DNA of 64,000 bases, taken from contig NZ_CP064942.1 of assembly GCF_015679265.1 (NCBI RefSeq), forward strand, positions 3,204,001-3,268,000, given 5' to 3'. Source of the stretch: Pontivivens ytuae. GTDB taxonomy: Bacteria > Pseudomonadota > Alphaproteobacteria > Rhodobacterales > Rhodobacteraceae. The translations under genes and the position numbers were made by a program. The notes beneath the pieces were generated by a model. That model worked only from the letters and a program-made list of their open reading frames with translations. It was not told the DNA's origin and did not search any database. Positions 1 to 9,252 of this stretch are shown here, in pieces; positions within the stretch are counted from its first letter, which is position 1; each line of letters starts with the position of its first letter.

Positions 1-447
1 ACGTATGGACTGGATGTGACTGACATCCAATCAACCGGTGAAAACCGGCCGGACTGCTGGGGCTATGTGGAGGGGAAGAAAGTCGGCATTGAACTCAAAG
101 AGTTTGTCAAAGGCGAAGTGCTTGGTTCAATATCGAAAGGCGAGGCGCGCGGTAGTCACTGTGATCCGGCTTTTTCAAATGCTCTTTGGTCTGAGGAAGA
201 GTTTCGTCAACGCCTTCAAGGTGCGATCAGAAGTGCTTTGAGTAAATACGAAGGTGATAGTGGTCTATTCATCGACTACCTTGTCTTTCATTCTGATGAG
301 CCCTACCTGCACGCGGAAGACGTCCGCGATTGGCTGAAGAACTGGAAACCCGTGCAACAGTCGGTCATCGGCCGGCTTTACCTCATGCTTCGGGGGCATC
401 CCGCACTCACTCCCCGCTATCCGGTGTTTGATCTCTCTGGAAGCTAG
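1..447 (+). CDS. Hypothetical protein, 5' end outside window, PD-(D/E)xK-like motif
   Basis: The frame is open from base 1, so the gene may begin upstream; the first in-window start is a GTG at 16, giving 143 residues. I do not recognise the family. Numbered from that GTG, Pro12-Asp13 is followed 13 residues later by Glu26-Leu-Lys28 (IELKE), on what look like two beta strands. That is the spacing of a PD-(D/E)xK nuclease core, as in restriction-like endonucleases. Base composition is lower in GC than the neighbouring backbone. The function is inference from one short motif. Confidence 0.5.
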   Translation, partial: TYGLDVTDIQSTGENRPDCWGYVEGKKVGIELKEFVKGEVLGSISKGEARGSHCDPAFSNALWSEEEFRQRLQGAIRSALSKYEGDSGLFIDYLVFHSDEPYLHAEDVRDWLKNWKPVQQSVIGRLYLMLRGHPALTPRYPVFDLSGS

Positions 448-722
448 CCAGCCCGCTTCGCCCGGCGGCACCGCCGGGCCGCGCCCGACCTCCCCCCGGA
501 GGGCGCGTTGGCGATGTCGGATGCAGAAAGCGCGACGTCGATGCTTGAAAGGGCGGACCCATCAAAGCCGTCCCGCAAGCGCCCCCCCAGGTCGGGCGCG
601 GCCCTCACCGCGTCGTACGGTCGCCATGGTCCGGCTTGACTGGACCATCTCTTGACGCTGGAGATCCTCGGGTCGAGCCCGAGGATGACCACGGTGGTGG
701 GTGTACCGGTGGAGCGCCGTCC
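448..722. other. Intergenic stretch between convergent genes
   Basis: This 275-bp gap lies between the rightward ORF ending at 447 and the leftward davB ending at 723. It holds the palindromic repeat listed at 626-686. No gene is supported here; reading frames through it are shadows with repetitive Arg/Pro/Ala composition. Confidence 0.6.
626..686. repeat. Double-palindrome intergenic repeat
   Basis: Two perfect inverted repeats stand in tandem. ATGGTCC (626-632) pairs with GGACCAT (642-648) over a 9-nt loop. ATCCTCGGG (664-672) pairs with CCCGAGGAT (678-686) over a 5-nt loop. This looks like the dispersed palindromic elements common in Rhodobacterales intergenic DNA. It sits at the 3' ends of two convergent genes, so it may also act in transcript ending. 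Confidence 0.65.
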
Positions 723-2369
723 CTACTCCCCCAGCCGCACCGGCCCCAGTTCGTCCCACATGTCCCCGGGCCCCGGGTTGACGCGCTCCGTGCGGCCGCC
801 GAGGTGGCGCATGACGCCCCAGACCGCGTTCAGCGCCGTGGACACCGCGCCCTCGACCCAGCCGGGGGTCCAGCTCACGTCGTCGCCCGCGAGGAACACG
901 CCGCGTTCGTGCCGGGGCATCTCGCCCTGCATGAAGTGGCGGTACATGCGGTGGTTGTAGCGGTAGTGCCCCGGCAGCGCTCCCTTGAAGGCGCCGAGGA
1001 AGTTGGGGTCCGCCTCCCAACTCACCGTGATCGGATCGCCGATGATGTGGCTGCGGATGTCGACGTCCGGGTAGATCTTCTCCAGCGCCGAAAGAGCCAG
1101 TGCCACCCGCTTTTCCACCGGCAGTGGCAGCATCTTCAAAGCGTCCGTCATCCAGGAATAGGTGAGGCACATCACGCCCGGCCGCCCCTCGCCCTGGTCG
1201 AGCAGGTAGGTCCCCCGCGTCAGCCGGTCGGTGAGGGTCATGCTCATCACCTCCCGCCCTTCGGCATCGCGGTTCCGCCAGAACGCGCGGTCTGTCATCA
1301 CGAAGGTCTTCGACGATTGCATGTAGCGGGTGCGGTCGAGCGCCATCCAGAGCTTCGGCGAGAACAGCGCCTCCTCCGTGTCGATGGCGGTGGTGAGCAG
1401 CCAGCTCTGACAGGTGACGACGGCTGCGTCGTAGAGCTCCGTATGCCCCCAGACATCCGTCACCCCGATCCGCTCCCCCTCGCGGAACAGCCGCGCTGCA
1501 CCGGGACGGGGCGCGCCGGCGTTGAGCGTCTTCAGCGACGTGCCCGGGGACCAGTGCATCGGCCCCGCCGGCGCGTGCGCCCACAGCCCCTTGGGCACCT
1601 GGTCCGCCCCGCCGACGATGAAGCGCTGGTTGTCGTCGAGCTCCGTCAGGTTCACCCGCAGGATCTCCAGCATCGAGTTGGGGAAGTCGCTGTCCCACCC
1701 CCCGGTGCCGAAGCCCACCTGCCCGAACACCTCGCGATGGTGGAAGGAGAGCTTGCGGAACGCCTCCGACGAGACCACGAAGTCGTAGAACGTCCGCTCG
1801 TCCCAAGCGTCGACCAGCGGGTCCCAGATCTCCTTGATCCGGGCCACGTCGCGGGCGGCGATGGCGGCCTTGAGGTCGGAGAAACGCGCGCCTTCCTCGA
1901 GTGCCGCGTCATAGGCCTCGGCCACCTCGCGGTAGAGCGGTGGCAGGTCCTCCAGCCGCTCGGCATAGTGCTTCTGTCCCTCGATCTCGATGACGGTGGA
2001 GCCTGCGGCTTCGGTCAGCGGGTTGGGGAAGGGGCGCGTCTCCAGCCCCAGCTTCTTCACGTAGTGGTAGAAGGCGCGCGAGGAGGTCGGAAAGCGCATG
2101 CCCCCCAGCTCCGCCACGATGTCGGTTTGCCCGGTGAAGGGCTCCGAGCGCAGCCGTCCGCCGATCCGCCCCGGCTCGTAGAAGACGGGGTGCAGTCCCA
2201 TCCGCATCAGCTCGTAGCCCGCCACGATCCCGGCCATGCCGGCGCCGATGACGGCGACCTTCGCACCGTGCTTCTCGGCCGGAATGGTGCCGAGGCCGGC
2301 GGGGTGGCCGAGCCATTTGTCGTAACCGAAGGGGAAGTCAGGCCCGAAGGCCGTCACATCAGGGCTCAT
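723..2369 (-). CDS. davB: L-lysine 2-monooxygenase (flavin amine oxidase family)
   Basis: A 548-residue flavoprotein. The FAD-binding Rossmann motif IGAGMAG lies at 41-47 and the C-terminal FAD-contact segment reads GDDVSWTPGWVEGA. From memory the whole chain, including FGPDFPF, HPAGLG, ELGGMRFP and FGQVGFGTGGWDSDFPNSML, closely follows Pseudomonas putida DavB, which oxidatively decarboxylates L-lysine to 5-aminovaleramide. Its start overlaps the stop of the upstream nitrilase-family gene by 4 bp (ATGA), so the two are translationally coupled, matching the davB/davA pair of the 5-aminovalerate pathway. A related amino-acid monooxygenase acting on tryptophan or another residue cannot be excluded from sequence alone. 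Confidence 0.85.
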   Translation of the reverse strand: MSPDVTAFGPDFPFGYDKWLGHPAGLGTIPAEKHGAKVAVIGAGMAGIVAGYELMRMGLHPVFYEPGRIGGRLRSEPFTGQTDIVAELGGMRFPTSSRAFYHYVKKLGLETRPFPNPLTEAAGSTVIEIEGQKHYAERLEDLPPLYREVAEAYDAALEEGARFSDLKAAIAARDVARIKEIWDPLVDAWDERTFYDFVVSSEAFRKLSFHHREVFGQVGFGTGGWDSDFPNSMLEILRVNLTELDDNQRFIVGGADQVPKGLWAHAPAGPMHWSPGTSLKTLNAGAPRPGAARLFREGERIGVTDVWGHTELYDAAVVTCQSWLLTTAIDTEEALFSPKLWMALDRTRYMQSSKTFVMTDRAFWRNRDAEGREVMSMTLTDRLTRGTYLLDQGEGRPGVMCLTYSWMTDALKMLPLPVEKRVALALSALEKIYPDVDIRSHIIGDPITVSWEADPNFLGAFKGALPGHYRYNHRMYRHFMQGEMPRHERGVFLAGDDVSWTPGWVEGAVSTALNAVWGVMRHLGGRTERVNPGPGDMWDELGPVRLGE

Positions 2370-3136
2370 TCATAGAGCTCCGTCCGGGTCTGGAAGAGAT
2401 AGTCGAGATCGGCGCGGACCCGCGTCACGCCCTCCCGCGTGATATCGGCGAAGATCAGCCCGGGCGCTTCGCCTGCGCGCGCGAGATCGTCGCCATCGGC
2501 GCCCACGATGCAGGAGCGTCCGCAATAGTCGAAAACGCCGTCGGCGCCGCAATAGTTGGCGTAGGCAAGCGCCACCCCGTTCTCCTGCGCGCGGGCGGGA
2601 ACCAGCCGCTCTGGCACGCCGATATAGGGATGCATGTTGGCGGTGGGCACGAGCATCGCCTCCGCGCCGCGCCGCGTGAGGGTGCGGGCGACCTCAGGAA
2701 ACTCGATGTCGAAGCAGATGGCGAGGCCGAGGCGCAGGCCGCCGAACGCGACCACCTCCGCGAGAGCCTCGCCTGGCGTGAACTGCGCCGCATCGACGTC
2801 GCCGTAAAGATGCGTCTTGCGGCAAGTCGCGACCACCGCGCCCCCCGCATCGAACAGAGCGCAGGAATTGAAGCCGCCCGCCTCGGGCCCACCCGCAAGC
2901 ACCGCGATCCCGGCCGAGCACGCCGCTTTGGCCGCCGACTTCCAGACACCCTCGCCGATGGGCGCTTCCAGCTCCGCCAGCCGTGTCCGCCCGACCGTGT
3001 AGCCGCTCAGATACATCTCCGGCGTGATCAGTATATCTGCCCCGCCCGATGCCGCCTCGGCCGCTGCCGCTGCCAGTCGCTCGGCCGCGATCGCGGGATC
3101 GGAGACGGGTTCGGTCTGGAAGAGGGCGATGCGCAT
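2366..3136 (-). CDS. davA: 5-aminovaleramidase, nitrilase superfamily
   Basis: A 256-residue carbon-nitrogen hydrolase. The Glu-Lys-Cys triad is visible as Glu40 (ITPEMYLSGY), Lys107 (CRKTHLYGD) and Cys141 (LAICFDIEFPE). The ATG at 3136 is chosen because it opens the first beta strand (MRIALFQ) and has GGAGG 7-8 bases upstream; an in-frame start at 3190 adds an unlikely tail. It overlaps davB by 4 bp. Next to a lysine 2-monooxygenase it should hydrolyse 5-aminovaleramide to 5-aminovalerate and ammonia in the cytoplasm. On its own it would only be called a nitrilase-family amidase; the specific call rests on the partner gene. Confidence 0.8.
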   Translation of the reverse strand: MRIALFQTEPVSDPAIAAERLAAAAAEAASGGADILITPEMYLSGYTVGRTRLAELEAPIGEGVWKSAAKAACSAGIAVLAGGPEAGGFNSCALFDAGGAVVATCRKTHLYGDVDAAQFTPGEALAEVVAFGGLRLGLAICFDIEFPEVARTLTRRGAEAMLVPTANMHPYIGVPERLVPARAQENGVALAYANYCGADGVFDYCGRSCIVGADGDDLARAGEAPGLIFADITREGVTRVRADLDYLFQTRTELYE

Positions 3137-3200
3137 GGGGCCTCCGGGCATTTCGCCGCACGACCATGCCGCCCCCATGGCCGGGGTCAACCCGACCCGC

Positions 3201-3234
3201 CTTCATCTGTCCTGAAAATATCCCCGCCGGAGGC
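3201..3234 (-). repeat. Dispersed Rhodobacterales-type intergenic motif
   Basis: Read on the minus strand this is GCCTCCGGCGGGGATATTTT followed by CAGGACAGATGAAG. The GATATTTT...AGATGAAG core recurs at 45241-45310, and the GCCTCCGGCGGGGATA part recurs inside the end of the GNAT gene (47590-47605). It sits upstream of davA, between divergent genes. Confidence 0.5.
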
Positions 3235-3319
3235 GATCACCCACGCACGCACTCCGCGCGCCGGGCGCCCTTGCAGACCCCTCACCCCGACATTACACCT
3301 ACGAGGACTTTCCCAATCC

Positions 3320-3349
3320 CGGGACGATCCCGGTAGCGGGATCATCCCG
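3320..3349. promoter_or_regulatory. Two tandem palindromes upstream of clpP (candidate operator)
   Basis: CGGGACGATCCCG (3320-3332) and CGGGATCATCCCG (3337-3349) are 13-bp near-identical palindromes with starts 17 bp apart. The second is perfect around a one-base centre and the first has one mismatch. They end 49 bp before the clpP ATG. The layout suggests a dimer-binding operator or a paired RNA hairpin in the clpP leader; no factor can be named. Confidence 0.45.
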
Positions 3350-3398
3350 TCCGAACGGGCGCGCGCAGCCCCGCGCCCACCCCAGCGAGGCACGATCC

Positions 3399-4028
3399 AT
3401 GAAAGACCCAATCGAAACCTACATGAATCTCGTGCCCATGGTCGTCGAGCAGTCGGCGCGCGGCGAACGGGCCTACGACATCTTCTCGCGCCTCCTCAAG
3501 GAGCGGATCGTGTTCGTGTCCGGCCCCGTCCATGACGGCATGTCGACGCTTATCGTCGCCCAGCTTCTGTGGCTGGAGGCCGAGAACCCGAAGAAAGAGA
3601 TCGCGATGTACATCAACTCCCCGGGCGGGGTGGTGACGTCGGGCCTCTCGATCTACGACACCATGCAGCTCATCCGTCCGAAGGTCTCGACCCTCTGCGT
3701 GGGACAGGCGGCCTCCATGGGCTCGCTCCTGCTGACGGCGGGTGAGAAGGACATGCGCTTCGCGCTCCCCAACAGCCGGATAATGGTTCATCAACCCTCC
3801 GGCGGGTATCAGGGCAAGGCGTCCGACATCATGATTCACGCGCAGGAGACGCAGGCGCTGAAGAAGAGGCTGAACGAGATCTATGTCGAGCACACGGGCC
3901 AGGACTACGCCACGGTCGAGGAGGCTCTGGAGCGCGACAACTTCATGACGCCCGAGATGGCGAAGGACTGGGGCCTGATCGACCAGATCGTCGAGCGCCG
4001 GTCCGAGATGGGCGACGACGAGGGCTGA
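3399..4028 (+). CDS. clpP: ATP-dependent Clp protease proteolytic subunit ClpP
   Basis: 209 residues, normal length for ClpP. The serine-protease triad is Ser106 (GQAASMGS), His131 (IMVHQPSGG) and Asp180 (ERDNFM). The INSPGG oxyanion segment is present. ClpP forms the tetradecameric chamber that degrades substrates unfolded by ClpX, encoded next at 4457, or ClpA. The 428-bp gap before clpX is longer than in many bacteria and suggests that clpX also has its own promoter. Confidence 0.97.
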   Translation: MKDPIETYMNLVPMVVEQSARGERAYDIFSRLLKERIVFVSGPVHDGMSTLIVAQLLWLEAENPKKEIAMYINSPGGVVTSGLSIYDTMQLIRPKVSTLCVGQAASMGSLLLTAGEKDMRFALPNSRIMVHQPSGGYQGKASDIMIHAQETQALKKRLNEIYVEHTGQDYATVEEALERDNFMTPEMAKDWGLIDQIVERRSEMGDDEG

Positions 4029-4456
4029 GGCCCGGCAGACACCGAGAGTTGAGCGCCCCGCGCGATCCCGTGTCTTGCCAGCCGCAGCCGCCGGATGGTG
4101 GACTAAGGGCTGGTGGAATACCGGTGCGAACGCGGGTAAGGAGGTCGGCCAGACGGGAACGGATTCGCCTGGCGCCCATCGTGGCGCCGCATCCCACCCC
4201 GGAAGGACCGGGCGGACGGCGCAGCGATGGGGCCCGCGGCAGGGCCGGCACGCCGAACGTTCCGAAGCGAGACGAAGGCGCGGCGATGTTCCGGTGACGT
4301 GGCGTACCGAACACACTGAACGTCAACGCGGAATGCGTGAAACTGACACGGACGGACCGAAAAATGCGCGGCCCGCCTTGTCATTCCGGAACCGGCGGTG
4401 TTCCACTTGAGAAGTATTGGATCACCGGCAGGGTTTCCCGGTGAGAGGAGGTCCCG
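4029..4456. other. Long clpP-clpX spacer, no gene supported
   Basis: 428 bp of GC-rich sequence. An open frame at 4075-4410 encodes an Arg/Gly/Thr-rich chain without recognisable features and is not accepted. CTTGA at 4406-4410, 46 bp before the clpX ATG, resembles the -35 element of alphaproteobacterial heat-shock promoters, but a matching -10 is not clear. The last bases hold a good ribosome site (GAGAGGAGG) for clpX. Confidence 0.5.
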
Positions 4457-5722
<1,266 letters not shown>

Positions 5723-5746
5723 TCGCGGTCGGAAGGTAGCGAGACA

Positions 5747-5770
5747 GGGCGCCGTTCGGGCGCCCTTTTT
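5747..5770 (+). terminator. Rho-independent terminator after clpX
   Basis: Stem GGGCGCC (5747-5753) with GGCGCCC (5759-5765), five-base loop, then TTTTT and a further T-rich run. It lies 24 bp past the clpX stop. Confidence 0.85.
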
Positions 5771-5811
5771 CTTTTGGGGTGATGCGAACAGAATCGAAGG
5801 GAGACCGACAC

Positions 5812-6153
5812 GTGTTTGCCCAAGCGACGCCCGAGCTTCCCGTCCGCGATGTGATCGCGGCTCAGATCCACTACCGCGACCGCCTCGGCTTCACGATCGC
5901 ATGGCACAACGAGGACGGCCGGATCGGCGCCGTCGCCCACGGCGCCTGCGCGATCTTCCTGCGCGGAGTAGATGGCCCGATCGCTCCCGTGACCCTCTGG
6001 ATCTTCGCCGCGGATGTCGATGCCGCCTGCCGCGATCTGACCGCTCTGGGCGCCGACATCGTGGATCCGCTGGCGGACAAGCCTTGGGGCTTGCGGCAGT
6101 TCACCGTCCGCGACGGGGACGGCCACCTCATCCACATCCATCACGACCTGTGA
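5812..6153 (+). CDS. VOC-family (glyoxalase/bleomycin-resistance fold) protein
   Basis: 113 residues from the GTG at 5812, which has AAGGGAGA 8 bases upstream; an ATG at 5779 would fall just after the clpX terminator tail without a ribosome site. The sequence shows a single VOC module: ATPELPVRD, HYRDRLGF, then a second half ending in FTVRDGDGHLIHIHH. Such one-domain proteins dimerise and include glyoxalases, dioxygenases and antibiotic-binding proteins. The substrate cannot be told. It is monocistronic, between the clpX terminator and a hairpin at 6179. Confidence 0.8.
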   Translation: MFAQATPELPVRDVIAAQIHYRDRLGFTIAWHNEDGRIGAVAHGACAIFLRGVDGPIAPVTLWIFAADVDAACRDLTALGADIVDPLADKPWGLRQFTVRDGDGHLIHIHHDL

Positions 6154-6178
6154 AGAACGCTTTGCCCTCAACGACTTA

Positions 6179-6206
6179 CGCCCGGGGCCAGTCAGGCCGC
6201 CGGGCG
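6179..6206 (+). terminator. Hairpin after VOC gene
   Basis: CGCCCGG plus GGCC (6179-6189) pairs with GGCC and CCGGGCG (6195-6206) with one bulged G and an AGTCA loop. There is no clean T run behind it, so it is a candidate rather than a textbook intrinsic terminator. Confidence 0.45.
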
Positions 6207-6589
6207 CGCTCATTCGGGCGGTTTGGAGGAGACCGCCACGATTGCATTGGGGGTAGGGGGGAGCAATCGCAGCGGTCCCGCCGGCGAGGACAGAGTTGGG
6301 GGGAGTTATCCTGCCGGGTTCGAAATCTCGTCTCTAGGTAAGCCCTATCACGCCGATATAAACTACGAGGCGATCGAGGACAGCGAAATTCCGCCGATAG
6401 AGACCCCGTCTCACCTCACAGAATCGTGAGCTTACGTAGGGTAAACTGCCGCACCCCGCGACCGGCCGCAAGCCCGATCGACATGCGCGGCGACTTTTTC
6501 GGGGCTGTGCTGTGGCGCGAAGAAACCACCACTGGACCTGCCCCGCCGAATGAGTACATATGCGGTCAATCGAGCCTTGGAGCCCTCGG
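6207..6589. other. Intergenic stretch with no supported gene
   Basis: 383 bp upstream of the NDUFA12 gene. A 68-codon open frame at 6223-6429 has no ribosome site and no recognisable features. The 3' half presumably carries the promoter of the NDUFA12-mlaD group; I see no clear motif. Confidence 0.5.
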
Positions 6590-6970
6590 ATGAACTTTAT
6601 CCTGCGCCTTCTGACCTGGTGGAACACGGCCACCATCGGAACCCAGATCTTCACCGCCCGCCACGGCGAAAAGGTGGGTGAGGACGAGCAGGGCAACGTT
6701 TTCTACCAGAAGGCCGGCGGCAAGCGGCGCTGGGTCATCTATAACGGCGACATGGAGGCCTCGCGCATCTCGCCCGAATGGCACGGCTGGCTGCACCACA
6801 CCTGGGACAAGCCGCCGACCGAGCTGCCGCTGGTGCGCAAGGCGTGGGAGAAGCCTCATCAGGAGAACATGACCGGCACGGCCCTCGCCTATCGCCCGCC
6901 CGGTTCGATCCTGACGCCGGAGAGCCGCCCGCAGGTGCGTGGCGACTACGAGGCATGGCAGCCGGAGTGA
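6590..6970 (+). CDS. NADH:ubiquinone oxidoreductase subunit NDUFA12 family
   Basis: 126 residues from ATG 6590 ([19 protein letters not shown]); an upstream in-frame ATG at 6560 is not needed. The pattern WWN, G(T)[26 protein letters not shown] and the HGWLHHTWD...PP block is that of the mitochondrial B17.2/NDUFA12 accessory subunit, which alphaproteobacteria retain. It acts at the peripheral arm of complex I in the cytoplasmic membrane. As in other members of the order it lies away from the nuo operon and just ahead of mlaD. Confidence 0.92.
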   Translation: MNFILRLLTWWNTATIGTQIFTARHGEKVGEDEQGNVFYQKAGGKRRWVIYNGDMEASRISPEWHGWLHHTWDKPPTELPLVRKAWEKPHQENMTGTALAYRPPGSILTPESRPQVRGDYEAWQPE

Positions 6971-6975
6971 CCCCC

Positions 6976-7422
6976 ATGCAGAACGTAGCGGAAACCGTGA
7001 TCGGAGCGGTTGTCCTCGTCGCGGCCGGCGGCTTTCTCGCCTATGCCGCGCAAACCGCCGATGTCGGCCGGGTCGGCAACGGCTACATGCTGACCGCCGC
7101 CTTCCGCACCGCGGACGGTGTCGGCTCCGGCACCGATGTGCGGATGTCCGGCGTGAAGATCGGCACGGTGACGGGCGTCTCGCTCGATCCCCAGACCTTC
7201 GAAGCGGTGACGACGCTATCGCTCGAGACCGAGGTGCAGATCCCCGAGGACAGCGATGCGCGCATCCTGTCCGAGAGCCTTCTGGGCGGGAACTACGTCT
7301 CCATCACGCCCGGTGCCTCCGACTTCATGCTGGAGGACGGGGCTGCGATCCTGAACACGCAAGGCTCTGTCAGTCTGCTCGACCTGATGATCGCCTTCGG
7401 GACCGGTCAGGGTGCCGAGTAA
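6976..7422 (+). CDS. mlaD: MlaD-type lipid-transport protein (MCE domain)
   Basis: 148 residues. One N-terminal transmembrane helix (VIGAVVLVAAGGFLAYAA) is followed by a single MCE domain with VGSGTDVRMSGVKIG and LLGGNYVSITPG. MlaD forms the periplasmic-facing hexamer of the Mla phospholipid transporter that maintains outer-membrane asymmetry. The ATG at 6976 starts 5 bases after the NDUFA12 stop, so the two are probably co-transcribed. The mlaE/mlaF partners are not in the window. Confidence 0.88.
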   Translation: MQNVAETVIGAVVLVAAGGFLAYAAQTADVGRVGNGYMLTAAFRTADGVGSGTDVRMSGVKIGTVTGVSLDPQTFEAVTTLSLETEVQIPEDSDARILSESLLGGNYVSITPGASDFMLEDGAAILNTQGSVSLLDLMIAFGTGQGAE

Positions 7423-8161
7423 GGACGCCTGGTCCGCGCAGGGCTACGCCGCCCATGCGCGCTTCGTCTCTGACCTCGGCAGCCCGGTGCTGGACCTGCT
7501 GGCGCCGATGCCCGGTGAGCGCATCCTAGATCTCGGCTGCGGTGACGGCGCACTGACCGCGCGGCTGCGCGATGCGGGGGCGGTGGTCACCGGCGTCGAC
7601 GGCTCCGCTGACATGGTGGCCGCAGCACAGGCCCGCGGGCTGGACGCGCGGGTGATGGACGGGCACTCCCTGATCTTCGACGGCGGCTTCGACGCGGTCT
7701 TCTCCAACGCCGCACTCCACTGGATGACGGAGCCGCGGGCGGTGATCCTCGGCGTCTGGAACGCGCTGAAACCCGGCGGGCGATTCGTTGGCGAGTTCGG
7801 CGGCATGGGCAACGTGGCCGCGATCCGCACGGCGCTGATCGCGGCCCTGTCGGAGGCCGGGCAGACGGCGGACCTGAAGGACATCTGGTACTTTCCCACG
7901 CCCGACGAATACGCCACCCTCCTCGCCGAGCGCGGCTTCCGGGTCGAAAGTGCCGAGTTGATCCCGCGCCCCACGCCGGTCGCGTCGGGCATGCGCGCGT
8001 GGCTGGAGACGCTGGCCGCCCCGGTGCTCGGCAAGGTGCCGGGCGACCGCGAGGCCTTCCTCGACCGCGTCACCGAGCTTGCTGCCCCGGCCCTGCGCGA
8101 CGGCGCGGGCAACTGGACCGCCGACTATGTCAGACTGAGGTTCTCATGCGTAAAACCCTGA
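7412..8161 (+). CDS. SAM-dependent class I methyltransferase
   Basis: 249 residues starting at GTG 7412, inside the last codons of mlaD (11-bp overlap). The SAM-binding motif ILDLGCGDG and the acidic end of strand 2 (VTGVDGSADM) are clear, followed by FDAVFSNAALHWM and LKPGGRFVGEF. This arrangement resembles trans-aconitate methyltransferase-like enzymes. The substrate is unknown. It overlaps the next gene by 16 bp, so translation of mlaD, this gene and DUF2155 is likely coupled. Confidence 0.82.
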   Translation: MPSKDAWSAQGYAAHARFVSDLGSPVLDLLAPMPGERILDLGCGDGALTARLRDAGAVVTGVDGSADMVAAAQARGLDARVMDGHSLIFDGGFDAVFSNAALHWMTEPRAVILGVWNALKPGGRFVGEFGGMGNVAAIRTALIAALSEAGQTADLKDIWYFPTPDEYATLLAERGFRVESAELIPRPTPVASGMRAWLETLAAPVLGKVPGDREAFLDRVTELAAPALRDGAGNWTADYVRLRFSCVKP

Positions 8162-8583
8162 TTTTGCTGGCCTGTCTCGCCATGCCTGCTGCGGCGCAGG
8201 TCGAGCAGGACATCCTCGAAGACCTGCGCCGCGACTTCGGCGGGGCGGAAGCGGCCCCGCAGCGCGGCGCGGTGACCTCCGTCCCGCGGGAGACGGCGAC
8301 CCTGCGCGGCCTCGACAAGATGACGGGCCTTGCCCGCGACATCGACGTGACCGTGGGAGAGACCGTGGAATACGAGCGGCTGACCATCCGCCTCGACGCC
8401 TGCCGCAGCCCTGCTGCGGGCGAGAAGCCCGACGCCTACGCCTTCGTCGAGATCCTGGACCGGCGCGAGGATGAGCCGCGCTTCTCCGGCTGGATGATCG
8501 CGTCGTCGCCCGCGCTCAACGCGCTCGACCACCCGCGCTACGACGTGTGGGTGACCTCCTGCGGGGATGGCAGCACCGGCTGA
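8146..8583 (+). CDS. DUF2155 exported protein
   Basis: 145 residues with a signal peptide (MRKTLILLACLAMPAAAQ). The mature part matches what I recall of DUF2155: TATLRGLDKMTG, IDVTVGETVEYERLTIRLDACR, and AYAFVEILDRR...FSGWMIASSPALNALDHPRYDVWV. The family is nearly confined to alphaproteobacteria, is periplasmic or envelope-located, and its role is unknown. Its place between the Mla component and aat is a conserved gene order in Rhodobacterales as I remember it. Confidence 0.85.
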   Translation: MRKTLILLACLAMPAAAQVEQDILEDLRRDFGGAEAAPQRGAVTSVPRETATLRGLDKMTGLARDIDVTVGETVEYERLTIRLDACRSPAAGEKPDAYAFVEILDRREDEPRFSGWMIASSPALNALDHPRYDVWVTSCGDGSTG

Positions 8584-8589
8584 GCGCCC

Positions 8590-9240
8590 TCAGGGCAGCG
8601 CGGTCCGGGCGAGGCGCAGCACGTCCTCGGGCGCGGCGTCGGCAGGCAGGGCATTCCAGTCCGCCCTCACCGTCAGCGCCTGCGCCAACCGCCGATGATA
8701 AGCGGCCCGGCTCACCTCGATCGCACCCATCCGCGTCAGGTGGGAGGTCACGAACTGCGTGTCGAGCAGCCGGAAGCCGCCCGCGTTGAGCCGCGCCAGC
8801 AGCCAGACCAGCGCCACCTTCGACGCGTCGCTCGCCCGGCTGAACATGCTCTCCCCGAAGAAGGCCGCACCGAGCCGCACGCCGTAGAGCCCACCGACGA
8901 GCAGGCTGCCCTGCCGGATCTCGATGGAATGCGCAAAGCCCATGGTGTGGAGCTGGCTGTAGAGCGCGAAGATCTCGTCGTTGATCCACGTCTCCTCGCG
9001 ATCGGAGCAGGCGCGCACCACGGTCCCGAACGCCGTGTCGAACGTGACCGAGAAACCGCCCCGCCGGATCCGCTTCGCGAGGCTCCGTGAGATGTGGAGC
9101 CCGTCGAGCGGGATGATCCCCCGGCGCTGCGGGTCGACCCACTGGGTCGGCCCGGTGCGGTGTTCCGCCATTGGGAACACACCAGCTGCATACGCATTCA
9201 ACAGAAGTTCAGGCGTGATCTCCGGTGCGTCGCGGGGCAT
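8590..9240 (-). CDS. aat: Leucyl/phenylalanyl-tRNA--protein transferase
   Basis: 216 residues. It opens ITPELLLNAYAAGVFPMAE and shows the WVDPQRRGIIPLD, FSVTFDTAFG and GLYGVRLGAAFFGESMFSR blocks of the N-degron enzyme Aat. The enzyme adds Leu or Phe to proteins with N-terminal Arg or Lys so that ClpS/ClpAP degrades them. It is transcribed with accC and accB, 12 bp downstream of accC, and converges on the DUF2155 gene. Confidence 0.95.
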   Translation of the reverse strand: MPRDAPEITPELLLNAYAAGVFPMAEHRTGPTQWVDPQRRGIIPLDGLHISRSLAKRIRRGGFSVTFDTAFGTVVRACSDREETWINDEIFALYSQLHTMGFAHSIEIRQGSLLVGGLYGVRLGAAFFGESMFSRASDASKVALVWLLARLNAGGFRLLDTQFVTSHLTRMGAIEVSRAAYHRRLAQALTVRADWNALPADAAPEDVLRLARTALP

Positions 9241-9252
9241 GGGTCCTGTCGG

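Noticed and set aside
4110..4170. Cobalamin-riboswitch-like string (GGAATACCGGTGCGAAC) in the clpP-clpX spacer
   Set aside because: Resembles a short part of the B12 element, but the B12 box and the rest of the fold are absent and clpX is not a B12 target.
4075..4410. 111-codon gene between clpP and clpX (GWWTKGWWNTG...)
   Set aside because: No ribosome site, Arg/Thr/Gly-rich product, no recognisable domain; treated as spacer.
6223..6429. 68-codon ORF after the VOC gene
   Set aside because: No ribosome site, no family, unremarkable composition.
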